Assembly (NCBI RefSeq): GCF_029714365.1
Contig: NZ_CP121659.1
Location: forward strand, 682,001 to 746,000
Length of the DNA stretch: 64,000 bases
Source of the DNA: Sinorhizobium terangae
GTDB taxonomy: Bacteria > Pseudomonadota > Alphaproteobacteria > Rhizobiales > Rhizobiaceae
Direction of reading: 5' to 3'
The position numbers were made by a program, and so were the translations under genes. Below are positions 26,937 to 35,507 of the stretch, in pieces (the stretch's first letter is position 1; each line of letters starts with the position of its first letter). The notes below the pieces were generated by a model, which searched no databases, had not been told where the DNA came from, and worked only from the letters and a program-made list of their open reading frames with translations.

Positions 26937-29585
26937 TCAGGCCTCCAGCATGCGGTCGACGATATCGCCGACATCTGCGGACAGGTTGGCCGCGCCGGCG
27001 ATCTCCGCAAGCGCGTTGCGGGCATGATCCGATCGAACTTTCTCCAGCGAACGCCAGGAGCGCATCGACGTCAGAATGCGCGCCGCGAGCTGCGGATTGC
27101 GCGGATCAATGTCGAGAATCTGTCGGGCAAGGAAGCGATAGCCTTCGCCATCGGCCCGATTGAACCCGGTCGGGTTGGAGAAGGCGAACGTTCCGACCAG
27201 CGAGCGGACACGGTTTGGATTGTTGCCGTTGAAGAGCGGATCGGACATCAGCGTCTTGACGCGATCGAGGGTCTTGGGGCCGGGAACCGTCGCCTGGATC
27301 GCAAACCATTTGTCGATGACGAGGGCGTTGTCCGCAAAACGTTGTTTGAAATGAGCGAGGGCCTCGGCCGTCTCTTTCGCATCCGGGAAACGATGTGCCA
27401 GCAACGTCAGCGCGATGCTGAGATCGGTCATGTTGTTGGCGGCACGGAATGCCTCGGCCGCCCTTTCCGGCCCCTTGTCACCATAGACGAGGAAGGAAAG
27501 GGCGCTGTTGCACAATGCTCGACATCCGGCGCTGGTGGCGTCCGGGCTGAATGGGCCTGGGGCTGCCATGTCTTCCATCAGCCGGTTGAAGGTATCCCGT
27601 CCGGCTGCGGCGATACCGGCCAGGATCTGTTGACGGCCGGTGTGAATGGCATCCGGGTCATTGTCGCTGCCGATTTCCCGGGCGATGTCGGATTCACTCG
27701 GCAGCGTCAGGGCCTGCGAGCGGAACGCCGGCTCCAGCCGGTGATCCGCCGCCGCGGCAATCAGGCCGGCGACGAGGGCGTTGTCGCAGACAACCGGTTG
27801 GCCGTTGCGCGCCTGCGTGGTGGCGGCAACCAGATTGTCGAGCGCAATGGCATTCAGTGCCTGCCAGCGAGCAAAGAGATCGATCTCGTGGCGCGCGATC
27901 AGTGCGCGGTCCCCGGCGCTCTGCTCGATGTGGAGGTTGATCGGCGCCGAGAACCCGCGGTTCAAGGACGGCACCGGGCGCGACGGAATGCCCGAGAATG
28001 AAACCGTCTGCTTGCGTTTGGTGAGATGGATGACATCTTCCGTGATGTCGGCGCCCGAAACCGACGCGGCTTTCGCTTCGCTGCCGTCCTCAAGCAGGAG
28101 TCCGAGCCGCAACGGAATATGCATGGGCTCCTTGGTGCTCTGACCCGGCGTCGGGGGTACCGTCTGCTCAAGCGAAAGCGAAAAAGTCTGCTTGTCGGCA
28201 TCGTAGGATCCCGATGCGGTGACGAGCGGCGTTCCCGCCTGGTGATACCAGAGCGAAAATTGCTTGAGGTTGCGCCCGCTGGCGTCCTCGAAACAGGCAA
28301 CGAAATCTTCGATCGTCACCGCCTGACCGTCGTGACGGTCGAAATAGAGATCCATGCCCTTCTTGAAGAGGTCGCGGCCGAGGATGGTGGCGATCATCCG
28401 CGTCACCTCGGAGCCCTTTTCATAGACGGTAGTCGTGTAGAAGTTGTTGATTTCACGATATTTCGTCGGGCGTACCGGATGGGCGAGGGGGCCGGCATCC
28501 TCCGGAAACTGCTCCGACTTCAGGTGACGTACCTCGGCGATGCGCTTGACGGCGCGTGAACGCATGTCCGCTGAAAATTCATGGTCGCGGAAGACGGTCA
28601 GGCCTTCCTTGAGGCAGAGCTGAAACCAGTCGCGGCAGGTGATGCGGTTGCCGGTCCAGTTGTGAAAATATTCGTGCGCGATGATCGCTTCGATATTGGC
28701 GTAGTCCGCGTCCGTCGCTGTTTCCGGGTCGGCGAGCACGTACTTGTCGTTGAAGACGTTGAGCCCCTTGTTCTCCATGGCGCCCATGTTGAAGTCGGAG
28801 ACCGCGACGATCATGAAGATGTCGAGGTCATATTCGCGGCCGAAAACCTCCTCGTCCCACTTCATCGAGCGCTTCAGTGCGTCCATTGCATAGGAGGCAC
28901 CGGCCTCCTTGCCATGCTCGACATAAATCCTGAGGGCGACCGTGCGGCCGGAGGCCGTCGTAAACGTGTCTTCCACGACGCCGAGGTCGCCAGCGACCAG
29001 CGCGAAAAGATAGCTCGGCTTCGGGTGCGGATCGAACCACGCCGCAAAATGACGGCCGTCGCCCATGTCGGCGCCACCGAGATGATTGCCGTTAGAGAGC
29101 AGCAGCGGTGTCGTCGCCTTGTCGGCGATGATGTTGACCGTGTAGACGGCGAGCACATCGGGTCGGTCGGGAAAGTACGTGATGCGGCGGAACCCCTCCG
29201 CCTCGCATTGGGTGCAGTAGACGTTGTTGGTGCGGTAGAGACCCATCAGCTTGGTGTTGGTCTCGGGCGAGAGCAGGGTTGTTATCGTGATCTCGAAGGG
29301 GGCCGTCTCCGGCAGCCCGCGGATCGTCAACGTATCGTCCGTGGCGTCAAAATGCGTTGGCGGTATTTCCACCTGATCGAGCAACAGGCCGGTCATGCGC
29401 AATTCGTCGCCGTCGAGGACCAGCGGCGCCGCCGGGCTTACCCCCTCGCGCCGGTGGAAAATGAGGCGCGCTTCGACCTTTGTTTCCTTCGGGTCGAGCT
29501 CGAAGGTCAGATCCACTCTCTCTAGAACGAAGTCGGTCGGCCGGTAGTCTTCCAGATGAATGGTCTGGCCCGTATTTGTCCGCAT
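26937..29585 (-). CDS. pepN: Aminopeptidase N (M1 metallopeptidase)
   Basis: 882 residues, full length for the monomeric bacterial PepN family. The exopeptidase signature GAMEN is at 268-272. The zinc site HEYFH is at 304-308 with the third ligand Glu327 (LKEGLTVFRDHEFS). The C-terminal helical DUF3458-type domain is complete. No signal peptide, so cytoplasmic; it removes N-terminal residues in protein turnover. The ATG at 29585 gives the normal start MRTNTGQTIHLEDY. Confidence 0.95.
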   Translation of the reverse strand: MRTNTGQTIHLEDYRPTDFVLERVDLTFELDPKETKVEARLIFHRREGVSPAAPLVLDGDELRMTGLLLDQVEIPPTHFDATDDTLTIRGLPETAPFEITITTLLSPETNTKLMGLYRTNNVYCTQCEAEGFRRITYFPDRPDVLAVYTVNIIADKATTPLLLSNGNHLGGADMGDGRHFAAWFDPHPKPSYLFALVAGDLGVVEDTFTTASGRTVALRIYVEHGKEAGASYAMDALKRSMKWDEEVFGREYDLDIFMIVAVSDFNMGAMENKGLNVFNDKYVLADPETATDADYANIEAIIAHEYFHNWTGNRITCRDWFQLCLKEGLTVFRDHEFSADMRSRAVKRIAEVRHLKSEQFPEDAGPLAHPVRPTKYREINNFYTTTVYEKGSEVTRMIATILGRDLFKKGMDLYFDRHDGQAVTIEDFVACFEDASGRNLKQFSLWYHQAGTPLVTASGSYDADKQTFSLSLEQTVPPTPGQSTKEPMHIPLRLGLLLEDGSEAKAASVSGADITEDVIHLTKRKQTVSFSGIPSRPVPSLNRGFSAPINLHIEQSAGDRALIARHEIDLFARWQALNAIALDNLVAATTQARNGQPVVCDNALVAGLIAAAADHRLEPAFRSQALTLPSESDIAREIGSDNDPDAIHTGRQQILAGIAAAGRDTFNRLMEDMAAPGPFSPDATSAGCRALCNSALSFLVYGDKGPERAAEAFRAANNMTDLSIALTLLAHRFPDAKETAEALAHFKQRFADNALVIDKWFAIQATVPGPKTLDRVKTLMSDPLFNGNNPNRVRSLVGTFAFSNPTGFNRADGEGYRFLARQILDIDPRNPQLAARILTSMRSWRSLEKVRSDHARNALAEIAGAANLSADVGDIVDRMLEA

Positions 29586-30004
29586 GGTCAGTCTCGCTCG
29601 CGCCTTCGTTGTACATTCGATTTGTAAAGGGCGCCTGTGATGGTGAAAAGCCCAAGGGGCGAAAAGCGAAACTTTGCCACATCATTGTGATGCCGGCGAC
29701 CGCACCGGCGGACAAGACGTGGCTTCCGGTATTCTTCCCGTTCCCTTATCGATCAGTGGTTTATAGAAGCGTCACTAACAAGAACTAAATCGGCAAGGAC
29801 TTTTTCGCGCTTGCTAAAAAATCTCGCAGAGCCCGAGCCGCGATGGCGGACGCATCACGAAAAAATGCTTGCCATCAAGAAATTTGATCCATATTCCGCC
29901 CCCGCATCGCTAGAGTGAGCGCGACCTTCCTGCGGCTTTCCTGCCGCGTCTTCCTCGGCCGAAATTCTCCTGCATTGGCCGGCGGCATTTGAAAAGTGCG
30001 TTTG
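29586..30004. other. Divergent spacer between pepN and the DMT exporter gene
   Basis: 419 nt serving both 5' ends. A short A/T-richer stretch (29740-29830) could hold promoters. I see no repeat, hairpin or small gene that I can support. Confidence 0.35.
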
Positions 30005-30943
30005 ATGGATGCGGACATCCAAAGCCCGATGAAGGGAATCCTGTTCAAGGTACTTTCCGTCGTCATCTTCGTTTGCATGTCCACTTGCATCAAGGCTGCC
30101 GGTGACGACATCGCCACCGGCCAAATTACCTTCTACCGTTCCGCCTTTGCGATGGTGCCGATCCTGGCTTTCCTGGCGCTTCGCGGCCAGGTGCGTGATG
30201 CGTTCAGGACCAAGAACCTGATAGGACATCTGGCGCGCGGCTTTGTCGGCATCCTTTCGATGAGCTGCGGCTTCTATGGGCTCGTCCACCTGCCGCTGCC
30301 GGAGGCGATCGCGATCGGCTACGCGATGCCGCTGCTTGCCGTCATCTTTGCCGCCGTTTTTCTCCGCGAGACTGTGCGGCTCTACCGGTGGTCAGCGGTC
30401 GTTATCGGGCTCACGGGCGTGCTGATCATCACCTGGCCCCGGCTGACGCTGTTCAAGAATGGAGAGTTCGGCTCGTCCGAGGCGCTTGGTGCAGCGGCGG
30501 TACTGGCTTCGGCGGCGCTTGGGGCGATGGCGATGGTGCTGGTGCGCAAGCTCGTCAAGTTCGAGCGAACGCACACGATCGTGCTTTACTTCTCCCTGTC
30601 GGCGTCGGTGTTTTCACTTGCGACACTGCCCTTCGGCTGGCCGGCAATGTCGTGGACGTCCTTTCTGCTGCTGATGGTCGCCGGCTTCTGCGGAGGCGTC
30701 GCACAGATCCTGCTGACGGAAAGCTACCGTCACGCCGACATGTCGACGATCGCGCCGTTCGAGTACACGTCGATCGTACTGGGTATTGCCGTCGGTTATT
30801 TTCTCTTCGGTGACATACCGACGGGAACCATGTTGGCGGGCACGGCAATCGTTGTCTCGGCCGGCATCTTCATCATCTTTCGCGAGCATCAACTGGGTTT
30901 GGAGCGCAGGGGCGCTCGCAAGCACGTGACACCCCAAGGCTGA
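30005..30943 (+). CDS. EamA/DMT-family transporter
   Basis: 312 residues with about ten membrane helices arranged as two EamA repeats (about 10-140 and 160-295), the second starting near GAAAVLASAALGAMAMVLVRKLV. A periplasm-facing CxxT stretch (CMSTCIKAA) occurs in the first helix. Family members export metabolites or amino acids by proton exchange; the substrate cannot be read. ATG 30005 is used; a later ATG at 30029 is possible. It converges on the MFS gene 15 nt away. Confidence 0.8.
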   Translation: MDADIQSPMKGILFKVLSVVIFVCMSTCIKAAGDDIATGQITFYRSAFAMVPILAFLALRGQVRDAFRTKNLIGHLARGFVGILSMSCGFYGLVHLPLPEAIAIGYAMPLLAVIFAAVFLRETVRLYRWSAVVIGLTGVLIITWPRLTLFKNGEFGSSEALGAAAVLASAALGAMAMVLVRKLVKFERTHTIVLYFSLSASVFSLATLPFGWPAMSWTSFLLLMVAGFCGGVAQILLTESYRHADMSTIAPFEYTSIVLGIAVGYFLFGDIPTGTMLAGTAIVVSAGIFIIFREHQLGLERRGARKHVTPQG

Positions 30944-30958
30944 TGATGCTCGTGATCC

Positions 30959-32251
30959 CTATTCCGGCTGCCTTTCCCAAATGGGAACAGTGTCGTCGCT
31001 GATGAGCGCATCCGCATCCGCCTGCTGGGGGATCGGGCTGGTCACGTCCGGACCGGGTGTCGGCAGGACCGTGGTCGCCTGGAAGTCGGTCTTGGCGACG
31101 AGCCCCACGTGCTGGTCGCGCCTGAGAATGCGCCAGGCGGCATAACCACCGTAAAGCGCGAAGTAGACGGCGAGAACGATGAACAGTGCCGCGGGACCGA
31201 AGCGGTCCATCACCGGACCCACCATCAGCGGTCCGGCAATGGTACCGATGCCATAAGTGATCATCAGGCCCGAGGAGATTTCCACATATTCGTTCGGGCG
31301 GGCGAGGTCGTTGGCGTGCGCGACATTGAGTGCATAGATCGGAAAGAGCACGCTGCCGATGCAGGCGGCGACGAGATAAAGCACCGTCGGGCTGTTGCTG
31401 ATCGAAACCGACATGACGAGGCAGGAGATGACGCCGACGATCCCGCAGGCGACCATGACGATACGCCGGTCCATTCGGTCCGAAGCGCGGCCGATCGGTA
31501 TCTGCGAGAGGGCGCTGCCCGTGAGCAGCGACGCAAGCAGCGTGGCGCCCTCGGCAGTCGAAAGCCCGATCCTCTGCGTAAAGACGCCGCCGAGATTGAG
31601 CCAGGCGCCGGAAAGCGCGCCGGCGAGAACGCCGCCGACGACGGCCACCGGCGAGCGGCGAAACAGGCCCGGAATGTCGAACTTCGCCTGTGCCGGCGGC
31701 GCCGGCATGGGCGAGGAGGAAAGCGCCGTCGGCAGCAGCGCCAGCGAAAACAGAACCCCGCAAAGAATGAACAGCGAGGTGTTGGTCGGATCGCCGAGCG
31801 GTACCAGATATTGCCCACCGATGGTCCCGACCATGGTTGTGATGAGGTAGAGCGAAAAGAGCAGACCTCGGTTTTCGTTCGTCACACGCTCGTTGAGCCA
31901 ACTCTCGATGACGAGATAGCTTCCTGAAATGGCAAAGCCTGAAATCGCCCGGAAGGCGATCCAGGCGCGCCAGTCGACGATGAGCCCGCACATCAGGATG
32001 GCAATGGAGAGCAGAGTGATCAGCGCCGTAAAGACGCGGACATGCCCGACGCGCAGCACGAATCTCGGTGTGACAATGCAGGAGAGCGTGAAGCCGAGCG
32101 TGTATCCGGTGGCGAAGATCGAGACCGTGAGCGTGGACCAGCTTTCAGCCACGGAGCGCACCGGAATGACGTAGCTCTGCAGCCCGAAAGCCACCATCAT
32201 CAGCAAGGTGGAGAGCATCAGGCTGAAAACGGAAGCGAGACTGGCCAGCAT
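30959..32251 (-). CDS. Major facilitator superfamily transporter (YcaD-like)
   Basis: 430 residues, 12 predicted membrane helices, with the MFS inter-helix motif GRASDRMDRR after helix 8 and the YcaD/UPF0226-like signature VIESWLNERVTNENRG in the loop after helix 4. The last 45 residues form a soluble Pro/Asp-rich tail absent from short family members. Substrate unknown. A terminator is not obvious in the 15-nt gap to the convergent DMT gene. Confidence 0.8.
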   Translation of the reverse strand: MLASLASVFSLMLSTLLMMVAFGLQSYVIPVRSVAESWSTLTVSIFATGYTLGFTLSCIVTPRFVLRVGHVRVFTALITLLSIAILMCGLIVDWRAWIAFRAISGFAISGSYLVIESWLNERVTNENRGLLFSLYLITTMVGTIGGQYLVPLGDPTNTSLFILCGVLFSLALLPTALSSSPMPAPPAQAKFDIPGLFRRSPVAVVGGVLAGALSGAWLNLGGVFTQRIGLSTAEGATLLASLLTGSALSQIPIGRASDRMDRRIVMVACGIVGVISCLVMSVSISNSPTVLYLVAACIGSVLFPIYALNVAHANDLARPNEYVEISSGLMITYGIGTIAGPLMVGPVMDRFGPAALFIVLAVYFALYGGYAAWRILRRDQHVGLVAKTDFQATTVLPTPGPDVTSPIPQQADADALISDDTVPIWERQPE

Positions 32252-32435
32252 CGGCGCTCCTGGACATTGCTGGCGTCGTCTTCAGCCGTTGCGGAGAAAC
32301 GCCCGGGGCACGGGAAGGAGCGGTCGATCGGACGTTCGCCAGCTCACTCCGCGGATCGGAATGAGTGTGGCTTTATCGCAATCTTTTGACGCTGTCGATT
32401 GCGACAGTCGATGGCGAAAAGAAGCAGGAGAAGGA

Positions 32436-32591
32436 TTAGTTCGGTAGCAGCGGGCTGACGGCAACACGGTGAGCGCGCCGCGAGTCCTTGATTGTACTCA
32501 AGCGGCTGTATTCGCGCGAGGCACGTACGGCTGTGCCGATGTCGGAGATCGTGTCGAGCAAAACCCGAATGCTGCCGAGCGGGTTGGACAT
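32436..32591 (-). CDS. Small protein of 51 residues, unknown
   Basis: Reverse-strand ATG at 32591 with AGGAGAAGGATC immediately upstream, one of the strongest ribosome sites in the window. It encodes a basic protein starting MSNPLGSIRVLLDTISD, followed by an amphipathic helix GTAVRASREYSRLS and a basic segment KDSRRAHRVAVS. The middle part faintly recalls the short Arg-rich DUF1127-type proteins common in rhizobia, but the match is too weak to assign. It lies 62 nt downstream of another small gene in the same direction. Confidence 0.6.
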   Translation of the reverse strand: MSNPLGSIRVLLDTISDIGTAVRASREYSRLSTIKDSRRAHRVAVSPLLPN

Positions 32592-32653
32592 GATCCTTCT
32601 CCTTCTCTGCGATCCAGAATGCGCGTTGCGGAGCTGAATGCTCCGCGCGATCG

Positions 32654-32833
32654 TCAGCGTTGGATGAATTCGGCGTAGATCTGGGCCGGGCGGCGCGTTG
32701 TCCGGGTAAGGCCGATCGCGGTCATCTGCTCGTTGGCTGCCGTGCCGAAAGTGTTGAATGGTGTCCGCAGCGCGGCGCCGGCATGGCGGAGCGTCTCAAA
32801 GCTGCTGTGAATCGGACGAAAGCGGGCAGTCAT
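32654..32833 (-). CDS. Small protein of 59 residues, unknown
   Basis: Reverse-strand ATG at 32833 with AAGGA eight bases upstream. The product is a basic, hydrophilic protein starting MTARFRPIHSSFETLRHAG and ending QIYAEFIQR; no signal peptide, membrane helix or Cys. It is probably co-transcribed with the 51-residue gene. The codon pattern (G/C in third positions) resembles real genes here. Function unknown. Confidence 0.5.
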   Translation of the reverse strand: MTARFRPIHSSFETLRHAGAALRTPFNTFGTAANEQMTAIGLTRTTRRPAQIYAEFIQR

Positions 32834-32973
32834 GGTTCATTTCCTTTTCCATTCCTCCCACATGCCCATATTGCGATGCAGCATCGATTTTGCAACGCAT
32901 TAAAACGCGGCGCTGGCATGCGCAATTCGCATGGCTTTTTTCACCATTTATTCATGAATGGGCACGGAACTTG

Positions 32974-33858
32974 TTAGGCGTTGATCTTCGCCTTGAAGAC
33001 GAGCAGATCCTGCCAGGCAAACCGCTTGTTGACCGGAGCGGTCACGAGATCCTGGGGATGCAGGGTTGCCAGTGCCGGAACACGGTGGCCGCCTGCGGAA
33101 AGCTCGCGCCATTCCCCGCGCAATTGATGGATCGTATCGGCACCGCCGAAGAAGAAGCGCGCCGTGAAGTTTCCGAGAAGCAGCAATTGCTTCGGCTCGG
33201 CGAGTGCGATCTGTCGCTCGATGAAGGGGCGGCAGATATCCGCTTCGCGGCCCGAAGGCACGCGATTTCCCGGCGGACGCCAAGGTACGACATTGGTCAG
33301 CAGCACATCCTGCCGGGCGAGGCCGATTCCCAAAAGCATACGCTCGAGCATCTCGCCCAGCCTGCCGGCGAATGGCTGACCATCGCGATCATCGTCCGCA
33401 TAGGGCATCGGTCCAATGATCATGATCCCGGATGCGGGATCGCCCTCGGCGAAGACGAGATTGCGGGCGCTGTTTTTCAGGTTGCAATGGTTGAAGGATT
33501 CCATTGCCGTTCTGAGTTCCGGCAACGAGCGCGCTGTTTCCGCGGCGAATTGCGCCTCCTTAATGGCCTGCTCGTCGGGAATCGCCACCGACGGAGGGGA
33601 GGCCGCCGGTGCTGCGGGAGCGGCGCTGCGGGACTGCGCGGGTGCCGCTTGCTGCGCTCCCGCACCTTGCCTTTGGCCGGTGCCCGTCGGAGCGCTTTGC
33701 GGGGCGCTGCGCGCCTCAGCGCGCTTCGCCTTCATCGCCTCGAACTCTGCGAACCGGTCGACGGCTTCGTCTTCCAACAACCATTCGACGCCCGCATCCG
33801 CATGGAAGGCGAGAAGGGCGGCAAGCTCTGCCGGGGAAAGGTGGTTGGCCGGGATCAT
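32974..33858 (-). CDS. Uracil-DNA glycosylase superfamily protein (family 4-like, non-canonical)
   Basis: 294 residues. The first 100 residues include an Ala/Pro/Gln-rich linker after a short helical segment. The C-terminal 180 residues align by eye with family-4 uracil-DNA glycosylases: VFAEGDPASGIMIIG, ADDDRDGQPFAGRLGEMLERML, NVVPWRPPGNR, and TLHPQDL. Key residues differ. The usual GEAPG is GPMPY, HPS is HPQ, and only two of four cluster Cys remain (C125 and C209), so a 4Fe-4S cluster is unlikely. It probably acts on damaged DNA bases, but activity is not assured. Confidence 0.75.
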   Translation of the reverse strand: MIPANHLSPAELAALLAFHADAGVEWLLEDEAVDRFAEFEAMKAKRAEARSAPQSAPTGTGQRQGAGAQQAAPAQSRSAAPAAPAASPPSVAIPDEQAIKEAQFAAETARSLPELRTAMESFNHCNLKNSARNLVFAEGDPASGIMIIGPMPYADDDRDGQPFAGRLGEMLERMLLGIGLARQDVLLTNVVPWRPPGNRVPSGREADICRPFIERQIALAEPKQLLLLGNFTARFFFGGADTIHQLRGEWRELSAGGHRVPALATLHPQDLVTAPVNKRFAWQDLLVFKAKINA

Positions 33859-33898
33859 GAGGCGAACTTAGCAGATCGGCGTGAGCGGTCCAGCGACA

Positions 33899-35191
33899 TC
33901 AAGCGGCTTCAGCCGTCCAGGTCGCGATGTCCTGCCGCTCGCCGATCAATGCCAGCCCATGTGCGATCGACAGGAGTTCTCCGCCGCTTTCGATCTTTGA
34001 CCGGTCGAAACGGTTGTCGACGACTCGCCTTACCGCCGGCACGAAGGACGTGCCGCCCGTAAGGAATACCTTGTCGATCGCTGCCGGCGCCGTCTCGGTC
34101 TTTTCAAGTACCTCATCGAGCGCCTGTTCGATGCGGGCAAGGTCAGGCGCGATCCAGGTCTCGAAGTCGGCGCGTCGAACCGTCCGGCGAGCCCGCTCCC
34201 CGAGCGGCGCAAAGAAGAACTCGGTTTCTTCCTCCTGCGACAGTCGCATCTTGGTGGCCGAAACCGCCTGGTAGAGCGGGTAACCTTCGTCGTGCTCGAT
34301 CAGATCCACGAAGGCTTCGAGTTTTTCCGGCTCAAGGCTCGCCCGGACAAGTTTCTTCAGCTCGGAAAAGTCCTTCAACGTCTTGAAGATCGACAGCTGG
34401 TTCCAGCGGCCGAAATTGGCGTAGTAGCTCGATGGCACTTCAAGCAGCTTGTCGAAGCTCTTGAACAGACTCCCCTTTCCGATGAGCGGCGAGACGATAT
34501 TGTCGATGATGCGGAAATCGAAATGGTCGCCGGCGATGCCGACGCCGGAATGCCCGACCGGCGTCGCCGTCAGCCGGCCGCCCTCGCTCTCGAAGCGGAT
34601 GATTGAATAGTCGGTCGTGCCACCGCCGAAATCGGCGACGAGCACCGTCGCGTCCCTGTCGAGCGTTCGTGCAAAATAGAAGGCGGCCGCGACCGGTTCG
34701 TAGACATAGTGGATTTCCGGAAAGTCAAAGCGTGCCAAGGCGCGATTGTAACGCTCGAGTGCCAGCGTCTCGTCCGGGTTTGCGCCCGCAAACTGCACCG
34801 GACGCCCGACGACGATGCGTTTCAGCTCGTTGCTCCATTCGCTGCCGGCATAGTCCCTCAGCCGCGCGAGGAACGCATACATGAGGTCCTCGAAATCGTG
34901 CCGCTTGGCGAAGACCAGCGTGCCCTGGAACAACGCGCTCGCTGCGAAGGTCTTGATCGACTGGAGGAAGCGGCATTCGCCGGGATTGTCGATGAATTCC
35001 CGGATCGCCGCCTGTCCCGCTTCGATCTGTAACGGCCCGCGGTCTGCTTTCTTCAGAAACGAAAGTGCCGTCCGCGTCGTGTCGGATTTGCCGGTAGAGC
35101 TTTCGACGACGACGGAGCGAGTCGATACACCCTGTGACAATGCCAGCACGGAATTGGTTGTGCCGAAATCGAGACCGAGGGCGGATGCCAT
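33899..35191 (-). CDS. Hsp70-like ATPase (YegD type)
   Basis: 430 residues. The N-terminus has the actin/Hsp70 phosphate-1 motif LGLDFGTTNSVLAL; phosphate-2 is VADFGGGTTDYSI (about 195-207), and the adenosine motif is VFLTGGTSFVPAVRR. It lacks the classical DnaK substrate-binding domain and lid, as in E. coli YegD. An ATP-dependent chaperone or regulator role is inferred; no J-domain or GrpE partner is nearby. It diverges from the ETF-QO gene; the shared spacer is about 315 nt. Confidence 0.85.
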   Translation of the reverse strand: MASALGLDFGTTNSVLALSQGVSTRSVVVESSTGKSDTTRTALSFLKKADRGPLQIEAGQAAIREFIDNPGECRFLQSIKTFAASALFQGTLVFAKRHDFEDLMYAFLARLRDYAGSEWSNELKRIVVGRPVQFAGANPDETLALERYNRALARFDFPEIHYVYEPVAAAFYFARTLDRDATVLVADFGGGTTDYSIIRFESEGGRLTATPVGHSGVGIAGDHFDFRIIDNIVSPLIGKGSLFKSFDKLLEVPSSYYANFGRWNQLSIFKTLKDFSELKKLVRASLEPEKLEAFVDLIEHDEGYPLYQAVSATKMRLSQEEETEFFFAPLGERARRTVRRADFETWIAPDLARIEQALDEVLEKTETAPAAIDKVFLTGGTSFVPAVRRVVDNRFDRSKIESGGELLSIAHGLALIGERQDIATWTAEAA

Positions 35192-35329
35192 GACTTTCTC
35201 CGTGTCTTGAGCAGGCCGAGGAAAATGTGCGCGGTTTTTCCGGCGTTGCGTTGGAAGGGAAGGGCGGGCCTCCTCGCACGCGGTTGCGGCAAAAGCAAGC
35301 CGTCTCAGCTGCCGAAGATGACGCCAATG

Positions 35330-35346
35330 TTTACGTTTACGTCAAA
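35330..35346. promoter_or_regulatory. Inverted-repeat operator resembling MerR-family LiuR sites
   Basis: TTTACGTTTACGTCAAA, an imperfect dyad with ACGT half-sites around a TT centre. From memory, sites of this general form are bound by LiuR-type regulators of branched-chain amino-acid catabolism, whose regulons often include electron-transfer flavoprotein genes. It lies 160 nt before the ETF-QO start codon. Confidence 0.4.
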
Positions 35347-35507
35347 GTAATATAAGGCACGTGTGGTAAACTCATGAAGTTATGCGCAAATGCGGAGATT
35401 GTCTGTCGCATCCCGGCTCGACAAGCCCGACCGCATTTGCCATGACGGGGATGATTTGGCTTGGGAACAGAACCGGCGGAAGACCGACGACACTGGAGTG
35501 CATGAGA

